Assembly (NCBI GenBank): GCA_944376715.1 | Contig: CALWDO010000031.1 | Coordinates: 1 to 35,962 of the forward strand | Direction: 5' to 3' | Length of the DNA stretch: 35,962 nt | Origin: an uncultured Lachnoclostridium sp. | GTDB taxonomy: Bacteria > Bacillota > Clostridia > Lachnospirales > Lachnospiraceae | In this document: in pieces, positions 24,469-33,792 of the stretch | How positions within the stretch are numbered: the first letter of the stretch is position 1 | How the letters are laid out: the number at the start of each line of letters is the position of its first letter | Notes under the pieces: model-generated | The model's database searches: none | What the model was told of the DNA's origin: nothing | The model's input: the letters and a program-made list of their open reading frames with translations, nothing else | Position numbers and translations under genes: made by a program

Positions 24469-25680
24469 TTACTCGCCGTGCCTTGCGATCGTATCCTCAA
24501 TGCTATAATTTGCGCCCATCTCCAGAAGTGTGTCTGAAGATGCCTCACTGTTTTTAGAAACGATCAACTGATCAATTTCATCCGTTGTCCACGCATATAC
24601 ACCATCATCATGCAAATATGTCATATAGTCGGCAAATTCGTCACCTGTCTTGCATACGATGAAGTTAACAGGTACTTCTACTTTGTCAAGCGGCGTACCT
24701 TCCAGTGCATTGTAGAGAAGTACAAAGGAGAACGCAAGATCAACATACTGTCCGCCGATTGCACATACAGTTTCTCCACTCTCCAGACTCTGCTGGCAGT
24801 TTTCAGAGAAGTCACAGAATGCGATTCTTACCTCACCTTCTCTTCCTGCTGATTTTATCGGTTCAGAACAATATTCAATTCCAAGAAGAGTAATGCCGAT
24901 GCCGTCGATCGTATTGTCTGCAGCCAGGAAATCTTCCACTGCTTTGGTAAATTCAAGTCCTCTGTATTCTCCTGCCTTGTTTACTTCCGGATGATCTTCA
25001 AATGCTGCCATCATACCTTCCCAACGTCTGTCATGGCAGGTAATACCCGGTTCATAGCCAATTGCTGCAATATTCGTAGACCCGGCATCAATCAGGCTGG
25101 TTATGATTTCATAACCGGCATCATAGTCAGATTCATAAGAACTTCCTACAAAGTATTCGCTTGAGAATACCTGATCCCAAATGCTCTCGTCAATCTGAGA
25201 CCAGCCAACCGCCAGATATACTCCATTTTGTTCGCAGGTCTTCAACCCTTGAAGAACCGCAGTTCCTGAAAAGTTTGTGGTAATAATTGCGTCTACACCC
25301 TGTGCACACAGATTCTCAATTGCGGAAAGATAAGTTTCATCTGCAAAGTTTTCAATGATATAATAGCTGAACCTTACCCCATAAGCTTTTCCAAGATAAT
25401 CTGAATAAGCTTTATACTTTGAGCAAAGGAAATCTGTAGTGGTATGGATAACCACGCCAATCGTATACTTTCCGTTTTCATCACCGCAGACTTCTCCGGC
25501 TCCGGCCTGATCCGACCATACTTCACTGGTCGTCGCATCTTCTGTACCGGTATCTCCTGTTGAATTTTCTGTTGTTTCTGTCGTTTCCGTTGTAGAGTCT
25601 GACGTTGTCCCTGTACTTCCGCATCCAAATAAGGAAAGCGTCATAGACAAAGCCAGCAGCAGTGCAACTACCTTTTTCAT
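24469..25680 (-). CDS. Sugar ABC transporter substrate-binding lipoprotein
   Basis: The 403-residue protein has a lipoprotein signal peptide with lipobox LFGC (modified Cys at about 20) and a Ser/Thr/Glu-rich linker (about 22-60). A periplasmic-binding-protein type 1 fold follows: YTIGVVIHTTTDFLCSKYKA, LCAQGVDAIITTNFSG, VYLAVGWSQID, ITCHDRRWEGMMAAF. This is the extracellular, membrane-tethered receptor of a CUT2 importer, with a pentose or arabinoside likely from context. A strong ribosome binding site, TAGGAGGAGAAG, precedes the ATG at 25680, which would raise its amount over the permeases as is usual for binding proteins. It sits between the two permease genes. Confidence 0.9.
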   Translation of the reverse strand: MKKVVALLLALSMTLSLFGCGSTGTTSDSTTETTETTENSTGDTGTEDATTSEVWSDQAGAGEVCGDENGKYTIGVVIHTTTDFLCSKYKAYSDYLGKAYGVRFSYYIIENFADETYLSAIENLCAQGVDAIITTNFSGTAVLQGLKTCEQNGVYLAVGWSQIDESIWDQVFSSEYFVGSSYESDYDAGYEIITSLIDAGSTNIAAIGYEPGITCHDRRWEGMMAAFEDHPEVNKAGEYRGLEFTKAVEDFLAADNTIDGIGITLLGIEYCSEPIKSAGREGEVRIAFCDFSENCQQSLESGETVCAIGGQYVDLAFSFVLLYNALEGTPLDKVEVPVNFIVCKTGDEFADYMTYLHDDGVYAWTTDEIDQLIVSKNSEASSDTLLEMGANYSIEDTIARHGE

Positions 25681-25693
25681 TCTTCTTCTCCTC

Positions 25694-26659
25694 CTATTTT
25701 AAAATTCCATCCTGGTTCTTAACATAAGTCAAAAATACCAGAAGCAGCAGAACAAGTCCCTGGATGCCTTCAATCACCCGCTCGTTCACCCCAAGTACAA
25801 TCAATCCATTACGTAATAGTATAACGGAAAAACTTCCGACCAGCGCGCCAACCATTTTCACGCGCGAGCCTCCGGAAAGGGGAACTCCGCCAAGTACCAG
25901 TGCCGTGATTACATTCATCTCCAGGCCCTGACCAGTGGAAGTGCTGACACTCCCTGCTCTGACCATCAGGATAAAACCTGCAATGCCGACCGTAACGCCG
26001 CTGATTATATAAGCGACCATTCTGGTCCAGTTTACATTAACGCCTGCCTGCTGTGCTGCGACCGGACTTCCGCCGATCGCCTTGTTTTCTTTCCCGATAC
26101 GGGTCCTCTCAAACAGAAGGTAGCAGATCACGTAAACCCCCAACAGCATGCAAAGTTTAAAAACCTGGTTGTCGTAATTGTACAAGTATACTGGAATACT
26201 GTACTTTTGTGATGCACATACTGTATTCAAAATACCACGGCACATGTACATAATACATAATGAAGTGATAAATGGAGACACTTTTAAATATACGGATACA
26301 ACTCCGTTTAATAAAAACCAGACCAGGGCAGCAATAATATTACTGATAAATACTACAACCACCGGAGCGCCTGTATTCGCTACTAGTATGGAAATCAGGA
26401 CACTGAATCCGATAACGCCTCCATATGAGAGATCCATTCCTCCATGCGAATACACAAAAACCGCTCCAAATGCCATAATTGCCACATATACTGTCTGATT
26501 CAGGATGCTGTTCAAGTTCCCTCTGGTTAAAAGTTTTCCATCCCCCAAAACCTGAAAAAACACAACCATCAGTACAATTCCAAGGAAAGGAATGATCTTT
26601 CGAAGAGCATCTGTTATACCGACCATAGAGGTCTGCTTAATTTTTTCCATATTTTTCAT
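25694..26659 (-). CDS. Sugar ABC transporter permease (RbsC/CUT2 type), first copy
   Basis: The 321-residue membrane protein has about nine hydrophobic helices and the family segments HGGMDLSYGGVIGFSVLISI, NKAIGGSPVAAQQAGVN (coupling loop) and NVITALVLGGVPLSGGSRVK near the C-terminus. It pairs with the permease at 23454-24437. GAAGGTGC lies before the ATG at 26659, and an internal ATG three codons on is an alternative. It begins 16 bp after the ATPase gene's stop, so the two are coupled in one transcript. Confidence 0.9.
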   Translation of the reverse strand: MKNMEKIKQTSMVGITDALRKIIPFLGIVLMVVFFQVLGDGKLLTRGNLNSILNQTVYVAIMAFGAVFVYSHGGMDLSYGGVIGFSVLISILVANTGAPVVVVFISNIIAALVWFLLNGVVSVYLKVSPFITSLCIMYMCRGILNTVCASQKYSIPVYLYNYDNQVFKLCMLLGVYVICYLLFERTRIGKENKAIGGSPVAAQQAGVNVNWTRMVAYIISGVTVGIAGFILMVRAGSVSTSTGQGLEMNVITALVLGGVPLSGGSRVKMVGALVGSFSVILLRNGLIVLGVNERVIEGIQGLVLLLLVFLTYVKNQDGILK

Positions 26660-26675
26660 GCACCTTCTTTCCGAA

Positions 26676-28175
26676 TCAAACCATTTCTTGAATCAGCACC
26701 GCTTCATTTAACGATTCTGACCGTTCAAAGGATTTCTGTATTTTCCCGTCTTTCATAATCAGTATCCGATCACTCATACCGATTAACTCGGGTAATTCTT
26801 CAGAAATCATAATCATGGATTTTCCTTCTTTTTTAAGTTGATACATCAACTGGTACATAAACGCCTTTACACCAATGTCAATACCTCTGGTAGGACAGTC
26901 CAGAATAAAAATCTCTGATTCATTTCCCAACCACTTTCCAAAAACAACTTTCTGTTTATTCCCACCGCTCAAGTCACGTACATCCTGCGTAATTTCTCTG
27001 CACTTAATACTCAGTCTTTCAACCTGATGATTTGTAAATTCTTTTTCTGATTTTCTGCTTATCAAACCACCGCGAGAAAGTTTTGACAAAGAGGGCAAAA
27101 CAATATTGTCGAGAATACTAGCCGAAAGAATCAACGCCTCCTGATCTCTGTTTTTGGATACATAACCCAGCCTGTGTTTGATTGCCTGTTTTTCAGATGT
27201 AATTTTTTCTCCATCCTTCAGCGTAACTTGACCATACAGCAGCCTGATATTTCCGAAAAGAGCTTTTCCCAGTTCATGCATTCCGCAGTCGGTCAATCCT
27301 CCTATACCCAGGATCTCTCCTTTATGAAGTTCCAAAGACACCCCTTTTACGCTATCGCCTACATAGATGTCCTCTCCCTTTAAGACTACCTCTTCATCAC
27401 AACTGCCGTCGTAGTCACTGCGATAATAATCACCGGTCAACTTTCGGCCAACCATTAGCTCTTTGATCCTGTCTTCCAGGAACTCCTCTTTCTGGAGTTC
27501 TGCAATAAATACACCGTCTCTCAGGACAATCAGTTTACTGCATACCTCCATCAATTCTTCCAGATCATGAGAAATAAATAAAACCGTTTTATTTTCTTCT
27601 TTCAGTTTCCGAATTACCTGATAAATTATATCGCGGCCTTTTTGTGATAAAGCAGTTGTTGTTTCATCTACTATAAATATTCTTGGATCTGAATATAACG
27701 CACGGACAACTTCTATCAACTTACGTTCTTCCAGACTATATTTTGTAATAGGATCTTCCGGATTAATGTTTTCAATTCCAATTTTTCCCATCGCAGATTT
27801 TGCTTCTGCGTACATTTTCTTTCGATTAACAACGCCCTTCTGGACAAAAAGTTGTTCTTTCCCCAAGAAAATATTATCCGCCACACGAATGCCAGGCAAC
27901 GTCCCCATCTCCTGTGCAATCATGCTTATTCCGTGATTTTGCGCGTCCATTGGGTTTGCTGGCCGGTATGGTTCTCCATCTAATTCCATCGTCCCTTTTG
28001 AAGCCGGATATACCCCCGATATAATGGAGGATAATGTAGACTTTCCAGAACCATTTTCCCCGATCAGCCCTATAATCTCTCCCTGTCCAATATCAACTGA
28101 CACATTTTTTAACGCATGCGTCAATCCGAAATCTTTTGAGATATTTGTTACTTTTAATACAACTTTTGAACTCAT
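26676..28175 (-). CDS. Sugar ABC transporter ATP-binding protein (RbsA/MglA type)
   Basis: The 499-residue protein has two fused ABC domains. The first has Walker A GENGSGKST (about 38-46), the Q-loop IAQEMG, and Walker B IFIVDETTTAL with the following His in SHDLEEL. Its signature reads YSLEERKLIEV, where LSGGQ-type motifs normally stand. The second domain lacks a proper Walker A (GIGGLTDCGMHELGKALFG), which is normal for this family, and keeps LSGGNKQKVVFGKW and IFILDCPTRGIDIG. The protein powers import from the cytoplasmic face. GGAGGAAACC precedes the ATG. It begins 23 bp after the arabinofuranosidase stop. Confidence 0.92.
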   Translation of the reverse strand: MSSKVVLKVTNISKDFGLTHALKNVSVDIGQGEIIGLIGENGSGKSTLSSIISGVYPASKGTMELDGEPYRPANPMDAQNHGISMIAQEMGTLPGIRVADNIFLGKEQLFVQKGVVNRKKMYAEAKSAMGKIGIENINPEDPITKYSLEERKLIEVVRALYSDPRIFIVDETTTALSQKGRDIIYQVIRKLKEENKTVLFISHDLEELMEVCSKLIVLRDGVFIAELQKEEFLEDRIKELMVGRKLTGDYYRSDYDGSCDEEVVLKGEDIYVGDSVKGVSLELHKGEILGIGGLTDCGMHELGKALFGNIRLLYGQVTLKDGEKITSEKQAIKHRLGYVSKNRDQEALILSASILDNIVLPSLSKLSRGGLISRKSEKEFTNHQVERLSIKCREITQDVRDLSGGNKQKVVFGKWLGNESEIFILDCPTRGIDIGVKAFMYQLMYQLKKEGKSMIMISEELPELIGMSDRILIMKDGKIQKSFERSESLNEAVLIQEMV

Positions 28176-28198
28176 GGTTTCCTCCGCGTCTGCTTTAT

Positions 28199-29728
28199 TT
28201 ATGACCCGAGAATCACCACATTCCAGGACAATTTAGGAAGTATAACACGATTTGTCCCGGATGCTTCCAGCTCTTTCATCGTTACGCGATCCGGATCCTC
28301 TATTGTATTACGCGCTTCATAATCTTCACCATTCAGCACCAGATGTTTTTTAACTTTTTTCTCTCCATAGCCCTGCAGATCTATTTCCAGTTCTACTTCT
28401 TCTTCCTGGTCACAGTTCAATACGAAAATACGTACTTCGTCTGCTTCTTCATTGTACACTACTGCCGGCTCCACGATATTCAACTCTCCAAAATCACAAG
28501 AGTATTTCGGCGCATTTACAATTGCTTTCATCGTTGTACCATGCCCGTATTTGCTCAACATATGGAACGGATGATAAATCGCCTGTTTAAAAATGCCTCC
28601 GTTACGGATCGTAGTGATCGGCGCAATTACATTGATTAACTGAGCCAGACAGGCTATCTCTACAATATCCGCATTATTAAGAAGTGTAATTCCAAGCCCG
28701 CCCACAACAATGGCATCCAAAAGGCTGTATTTTTCCTGTAGGATCGACGGGGCTATTTCCCACTTCTCCGCAGAAGTCATCTCGAAAGTAGTTAATCCTT
28801 GAAGATCATCCAGAGAATCCAGCTTAATGTCCTGGAAATTCCACACGTTCCACTCGTCCAGACAAATCTTCAAATCCTTTTCAAAATGATTTTTTGCCTT
28901 TACATACTCAATGACACGTCCGCTGTTTTTTATATGACTGTCCAGCTGCTTATAAGCCGCCACAAAATTCGTCGTGCCTTGTCCCGAATTCATTGTATAA
29001 TTGTGCGTTGACAGATAATCCACCTGATCATATAACTCTGTCAGCATCGTCCTATCCCATTCCATATAAGTAGGAAGCATTTCGTAACTGCTTCCGCAGG
29101 CAACCAGTTTAATGGACGGATCCACCCATTTCATGATTTTTGCCGCTTCCAGAGCTTTTTTGGTATAATCTTCCGCGGACAAATGCCCTGCCTGCCAGCT
29201 TCCCTCCATCTCATTTCCCAGACACCAATATTTGATATTATATGGTTCCGGACTTCCATTTTTTGCTCTTAAATCACTCCAATAAGTCCCGCCCGGATGA
29301 TTGCAGTATTCTACCAGGTCCCCTGCATCCTTGATAGATCCTGTTCCCAGATTTACTGCTATCATTGGTTCAACGCCAACTTTTTTTGCCCATCTGCAAA
29401 ACTCATCAATACCAAACTCATTCGTCTCAATGCTGGACCAGGCATAGTCCATTCTTTTTGGCCGGTTCTCCTTGGGGCCTATCCCATCGTGCCAGTCATA
29501 ACAAGAAACAAAATTGCCGCCTGGATAACGAATAACCGGAACTCCAAGTTCTTTAACCAGTTCCATTACATCTTTCCGATATCCGTCTTCATCAGCATCC
29601 GGATGACCGGGTTCATAAATTCCAGAATAAATGCTCCTCCCCAGATGTTCAGTAAAAGAAGAATACATTTTTTCATCAATCTTTCCGATTGTGTAGTGCT
29701 TGTCACTGAAACATACTGCCTTTTTCAC
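28199..29728 (-). CDS. GH51 alpha-L-arabinofuranosidase, cytoplasmic
   Basis: The 509-residue enzyme is a (beta/alpha)8 barrel with a C-terminal beta domain. It has RYPGGNFVSCYDWHDGIGP (67-85), the acid/base Glu173 in WCLGNEME, and the nucleophile Glu292 in CLDEWNVW, all as in GH51. It removes terminal alpha-L-arabinofuranosyl residues from arabino-oligosaccharides or arabinosides. No signal peptide is present, so the substrate must be imported first. The start is a GTG at 29728..29726 with GGAGGGAACAGC upstream, a strong site that makes up for the weaker start codon. It is the first gene of the operon running through the ABC importer to the YesN/YesM pair. Confidence 0.93.
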   Translation of the reverse strand: MKKAVCFSDKHYTIGKIDEKMYSSFTEHLGRSIYSGIYEPGHPDADEDGYRKDVMELVKELGVPVIRYPGGNFVSCYDWHDGIGPKENRPKRMDYAWSSIETNEFGIDEFCRWAKKVGVEPMIAVNLGTGSIKDAGDLVEYCNHPGGTYWSDLRAKNGSPEPYNIKYWCLGNEMEGSWQAGHLSAEDYTKKALEAAKIMKWVDPSIKLVACGSSYEMLPTYMEWDRTMLTELYDQVDYLSTHNYTMNSGQGTTNFVAAYKQLDSHIKNSGRVIEYVKAKNHFEKDLKICLDEWNVWNFQDIKLDSLDDLQGLTTFEMTSAEKWEIAPSILQEKYSLLDAIVVGGLGITLLNNADIVEIACLAQLINVIAPITTIRNGGIFKQAIYHPFHMLSKYGHGTTMKAIVNAPKYSCDFGELNIVEPAVVYNEEADEVRIFVLNCDQEEEVELEIDLQGYGEKKVKKHLVLNGEDYEARNTIEDPDRVTMKELEASGTNRVILPKLSWNVVILGS

Positions 29729-29848
29729 GCTGTTCCCTCCTTATCCGCGTAAGTTTGTTGATGCATTTATTTTATCTTTTGCCTATTTCAAACTCTATAT
29801 GATAATTTTTCCAGATTGTGTACTATTTTTTGTTTTTCTGAAAGCAGA

Positions 29849-29870
29849 AGAAAAAAGTGTAATTTTTTCT
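29849..29870. promoter_or_regulatory. Dyad in the upstream region of the arabinoside operon
   Basis: The intergenic stretch 29729-30120 holds no gene. About 120 bp before the GH51 start is an exact dyad: AGAAAAAA (29849-29856), 6 nt, TTTTTTCT (29863-29870). It is at a suitable distance for an activator such as the YesN-type regulator, but A/T runs make chance dyads easy. A minus-strand TATCAT near 29800 is a weak -10 candidate. Confidence 0.3.
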
Positions 29871-29924
29871 GGTTTGTTTTATGATATAGTAAATATAATC
29901 AAGAATATAATCGGAGAAGACTAA

Positions 29925-29952
29925 TTGATACAAATTTTGTACATTCTATATA
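29925..29952 (+). promoter_or_regulatory. Promoter reading into the AAA-ATPase-like remnant
   Basis: TTGATA (29925-29930), a 16-bp spacer, and TATATA (29947-29952) form a plausible sigma-A promoter on the plus strand. The transcript would have a leader of about 160 nt before the ATG at 30121. That leader contains pairs of complementary segments that could form a pseudoknot (29966-30020). Confidence 0.4.
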
Positions 29953-30120
29953 AGAGGCACAAAAACAGGCGCTCTCTTCTATGAGAATTAACCGTTTTTC
30001 AAAAAGCCTGTGGTGAGAGCACATAAATCCGATTGCTAAAAAATCAGATTTCATCCATACTTTAAGCAGAAATAGGTATCTGTAAATGAGCAAATATAAC
30101 GGCAAAAAGAAGAAGAACAC

Positions 30121-31270
30121 ATGGGAATTTATCTGAATCCGGGAAATGAAGGATTTCAAAGTGCCTTGAATTCTCAGATATATGTGGATAAAACAGGTAT
30201 GCTGAAATATACAAACTCTGTCCTTGATTCTGAGCAGAGATATATTTGCGTGAGCAGACCTCGCCGTTTTGGTAAGTCTATTACAGCAGAAACGTTAGTG
30301 GCATATTATGACAAAAGCTGTGATTCTTCCATGTTGTTCCAGAATTTAAAAATTTGGAGCGCTAAAGATTATGCTGTTCACAGAAATAAATATGACGTAA
30401 TTCATATAGATGTAAATCCATTCCGCGGAAGAGCGGACAGCGCTTCTGAAATGGTTGTATTAATGCAGAAAGAAATTATTGGCGAACTGGAAGAAAATTA
30501 TCCAAAAGCATTTCCAGAAAAAATAGAACAACTTTCACCAGCTCTGTCACAGGTGCACAAAATTTATAAAACAAAATTTGTTGTTATTATTGATGAATGG
30601 GATGCAGTGTTCCGAGAAAGTAAGGATGACACAGAAGCGCAGAAAAAATACATTGCTTTTTTACACAGTCTGTTTAAAGATGCTCCGACGAAGAAATTCA
30701 TCAAACTGGCGTATCTAACCGGTATCTTGCCAATAAAAAAATATGGTACAAAGTCCGCATTAAATAACTTTGATGAATTTACCATGCTGGAAGCGGATGT
30801 CCTGGCAGAGTACGTGGGATTTACGGAAACTGAAGTTCAAACTCTGTACGCACAATACCATATGGATTTTGAGCAGGCAAAGCAATGGTATGACGGATAT
30901 GTACTGGGACCGGGAATTCATGTTTATAATCCTAAATCCGTTGTGGATTCCATTCGCAGAAAACGAATCGGAAACTATTGGGTCAGTACGGAGACTTATG
31001 AATCTTTGAAAAGCTACATCAGTATGAATTTTGATGGTTTAAAAGATGATATTACTCAGATGGTGGCAGGCGGAACATGCAAAGTGAATCCTGCAAAGTT
31101 CCAGAATGATATGACATCATTTAAAAGTAAAGATGACATTTTGACATTATTGATTCATCTGGGATATTTAACCTGTGAAAGAGCCATCGCAAATGGTATC
31201 TATTCCCAACGAAGAGATCCGCAGTGAATTTGTCAATGCAATTGGAGATGCCGGATGGGAGTATTGTTAA
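30121..31270 (+). pseudogene. AAA-ATPase-like / PD-(D/E)XK family gene, frameshifted and truncated
   Basis: The frame opens with YLNPGNEGFQSALNSQIYVDK and carries the family's atypical Walker A, RPRRFGKS (about 43-50), Walker B VVIIDEWDAVF, and LTGILPIKKYGTKSALNNF. These are the hallmarks of the AAA-ATPase_like (formerly DUF1703) proteins that usually carry a C-terminal PDDEXK_9 nuclease domain and total ~520-580 aa. The frame breaks near 31195. The next frame continues correctly as VSIPNEEIRSEFVNAIGDAG and stops at 31270. The nuclease domain is therefore lost, and the gene is a pseudogene. Intact members occur in large copy numbers in Bacteroides and Clostridia; their function is unknown. 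It converges on the next gene with overlapping stops. Confidence 0.85.
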
Positions 31271-32289
31271 TCCAGAAAAAACACTTCTGTAATTTCCCCG
31301 TCCTGAAACTTCGCATAGAACAACACCGTCTGTTCATGATCCGTTTTTTCCTCTATCAAATCTGCAAACTCTTCAAAACTCATCACTCTGTAGAGTTCAC
31401 TATCTACGGCCTCCTCCGTCACAAACAGGCAGTCCTCGGAAAATAAAAGTTCATTCTGTTCCAGGACACAGACAGATACAGACCGTCTGCTTTTCGACAC
31501 GCTGCGCGCCGTTACTGTGTAAATCCCGTCCCACACAGCCCCGTCTACAAAATCCTCGGCTTTCAAATCCCGGTCGTTTCCATCCAGCGCATACTGCATC
31601 ACATTTACAGGATCTTCTTTCCGCGTTGACGATAAGTCCTGTCTCTCTGACACATAGCAGGCGACGCCGGATTCATATCCTTCCAGAAATGCCTTCGCCT
31701 GATCTATATCCAGTTTAACCCAGATCTGTTTCTGTTCCTGATTTACCCCTTCAATCTCAAGAAGCGCAAATCTTTCCTCCCCGAAAGTCTCTCCGCGCCC
31801 GTCCCGGCAAAAATCCAGCATGATTCCCGGGCGCAGTACATCCGCATCCGCCCCCGCAACCATCTTTTGGGGAAACGCAAGGAAACACATACCGTTCTCC
31901 TGTTTTAGGGCAAACGCACCTCGGGCTACCACCTCGATGCGGTCCGCCGGTTCAGAAAACTGTGCCGGCCAGGTCTCCATAATACTCACATCTGCCGAAA
32001 ATACAAGCTTTATCAGATCGCCGTTTTCCAGTCCCTCAAAATCCTCTGTCAGATTACGTGAAATTATCTTTTCTGTTTCGGGAACCTCTGCCTGGCCCTG
32101 ACCCGGAATATTTACAACCTGCCTGCGATTTTCACTCCCGTCCATGTCCAGATTCTCCACAATTCCGTGGAAAACGACCTCTTCCTGATTATCATAGACA
32201 GGATTCAGGTACGGAAAAAGGAAGCACAGGATACAAAATATCACTATGCCCGCCGCCATCAGAACACCTGCAATACCGCCCCTCTTCAT
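31267..32289 (-). CDS. Hypothetical membrane-anchored protein
   Basis: A 340-residue protein with a single N-terminal membrane helix (about 7-27) and an extracytoplasmic remainder, so it is likely a surface-facing anchored protein. I do not recognise a domain. The body is acidic and beta-rich (EEVVFHGIVENLDMDG, RIEVVARGAFALKQENG, FALLEIEGVNQEQKQIWVKL). A mildly conserved-looking repeat of short strands suggests an OB- or SH3-like layer, which is an impression only. The ATG at 32289 follows AAGAGGGCC and lies 12 bp after the reductase stop, so it is probably the last gene of that operon. Its stop overlaps the end of the decayed AAA-ATPase-like gene on the other strand. Confidence 0.65.
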   Translation of the reverse strand: MKRGGIAGVLMAAGIVIFCILCFLFPYLNPVYDNQEEVVFHGIVENLDMDGSENRRQVVNIPGQGQAEVPETEKIISRNLTEDFEGLENGDLIKLVFSADVSIMETWPAQFSEPADRIEVVARGAFALKQENGMCFLAFPQKMVAGADADVLRPGIMLDFCRDGRGETFGEERFALLEIEGVNQEQKQIWVKLDIDQAKAFLEGYESGVACYVSERQDLSSTRKEDPVNVMQYALDGNDRDLKAEDFVDGAVWDGIYTVTARSVSKSRRSVSVCVLEQNELLFSEDCLFVTEEAVDSELYRVMSFEEFADLIEEKTDHEQTVLFYAKFQDGEITEVFFLD

Positions 32290-32301
32290 CTCTTGGCCCT
32301 C

Positions 32302-32832
32302 TTATCTCCTGATATACACCAGATCCGTGATCCCATTGTATGACTGTGTCTGGACCAGCCTCAGCGGTATCTTCTTTCCGGTCTCTCCAAAAAGACGAAT
32401 CCCTGAACCCAGGATCACCGGGATCACGGAAATATAGTACTTGTCTATCAGATCTGCTTCCACCAGCGGCTGTATAATCCCGGCTCCCCCACAGATCCAG
32501 ATATCCTTGCCGGGATACTGCAAAAGCTCCCTGACAAGACTGCAGGGATTCTTCTCTGTAAAAACCCGGTCATTCTCCGGCGAAACCTCCCTGTGCGTAA
32601 TAATATAACTCTTTAATCCTTTGTACGCCCATTCTTCCGGAGACAGTTCCGTCACCACCTGATGATAGGTATTCCATCCCATGATGACAGTGTCCACATC
32701 CTTTATAAAATCCGAATATACATCCTTTGTCCAGCCCTGGACGCTCTGTCCGGAGAGCCAGCCAACTCCGCCGTCTTTATCCGCAATATATCCATCCAGA
32801 CTCATGGCTATAAATAAAGTTACGTTTCTCAT
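32302..32832 (-). CDS. Dihydrofolate-reductase-like (RibD C-terminal family) protein
   Basis: The 176-residue protein has the fold of the RibD C-terminal/DHFR-like reductases: MRNVTLFIAMSLDGYIADKD at the start, VDTVIMGWNTYHQVV, KSYIITHREV, the NADPH-binding IWICGGAGIIQPLVEADLID, and YYISVIPVILGSGIRLF. This matches the small stand-alone YyaP/YwjB-like family, whose substrates are mostly unknown; it is not the trimethoprim-target FolA. It lies 21 bp after the tocopherol-cyclase-like gene's stop and has a poor ribosome binding site, so translation may depend on the upstream gene, which carries an in-frame stop. Confidence 0.85.
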   Translation of the reverse strand: MRNVTLFIAMSLDGYIADKDGGVGWLSGQSVQGWTKDVYSDFIKDVDTVIMGWNTYHQVVTELSPEEWAYKGLKSYIITHREVSPENDRVFTEKNPCSLVRELLQYPGKDIWICGGAGIIQPLVEADLIDKYYISVIPVILGSGIRLFGETGKKIPLRLVQTQSYNGITDLVYIRR

Positions 32833-32853
32833 TTTCGGTCTGACCCCGTCCGA

Positions 32854-33765
32854 TTATTTTTTTCCGTTCTTCATATCATATTCCGTCGCTGCCTTGTCTG
32901 TCCTCAGATGAAATAATACATGTTTTTTATATATTAACGTATACTCTGCTTCGCCGGCAACACTTTCTCTGACTTTCCGCACCATTTCCCCGCTTTTAGG
33001 CGCTTTCAGTATGGTTCCTCCGGAATCCGGGAAACGTATCTGAATATGGTACGGCCCCTGGCGGATCACCAGTTCTCCGTCTTCCAACTTTTCCACAACA
33101 GCGCCCAGGTAGGTGGCAAAGCGGTACGTCCTGCTTCCGGTAAAGAGATATCCTATCGTCCCCGTAAAATGTATGCCGGCCAACGGAATCGACGCAGCCG
33201 CAAACATCAAAGATCCTTCCGGAAGGAAATGCTGGGTCCAGATATACCGGTCCGGAAACGACGTTCCGCTGTCGCCCTCCATATATCCCTTTCCATTCTT
33301 AAAACAGAACTTTTCATCCCCTATTTCTATTTCGCCGTTCACGGAATGTCCCATGCTGTAAACCATATGCCGGCACTGCATCCGGGGGATCCGGGCAAAC
33401 GGGCCCATAATGTCATACCCCAATTCCGAAATTTTTCAAAAACGCAGAACTCCTCTGACTGTCATATTCTCTTCACCGGATCTCCCGCCGCCGGTTTCTT
33501 GTACGGATTCTCCTGGCCTGCATACCTCCATCCGCAGACAGATTCCTTTTCGCGAAAAGATATTTTCTCCGATCTGCATGATCCCTTTTTTCCGATTGAT
33601 CCGAAACATGAATATGGGAAACTCCCTGTACAGACTTCCTCCCCGGGCAATGATCTGAACAGAGCAGGAGCGTCTTTCCGGCGACAGATGCACCGCCGGA
33701 ATCACTGCAAGACTTTCCCCTTCTCCCTGGCACCGGAAATACCATCCATAGAAATACTCACCCAT
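32854..33765 (-). pseudogene. Tocopherol-cyclase-like protein, interrupted by an in-frame TGA
   Basis: I choose ATG 33765 with AGGAGGGTATCTG upstream. The frame reads GEYFYGWYFRCQGEG, SLAVIPAVHLSP, CSVQIIA, and reaches MTVRGVLRF before TGA at 33438..33436. With no frame change it continues as KISELGYDIMGPFARIP and MQCRHMVYSMGHSVNGEIEI to a normal stop at 32854. Both halves belong to the bacterial tocopherol-cyclase family (lipocalin-like; biological substrate in Firmicutes unknown), and the total of ~304 residues is normal. A single substitution such as GGA or CGA to TGA explains it. It is probably a recent nonsense mutation. Restart at a TTG at 33423 is possible but would give only the C-terminal part. 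It lies in the operon of the FAD enzyme. Confidence 0.75.
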
Positions 33766-33792
33766 GACAGATACCCTCCTGTGCCGGACCAT

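Noticed and set aside
29899-30159. 86-codon minus-strand frame in the AT-rich gap
   Set aside because: Hydrophobic, low-complexity translation of AT-rich DNA; no ribosome binding site.
33436-33438. TGA as a selenocysteine codon
   Set aside because: No stable hairpin like a SECIS is visible just after it, and the family has no catalytic Cys at this place; a nonsense mutation is simpler.
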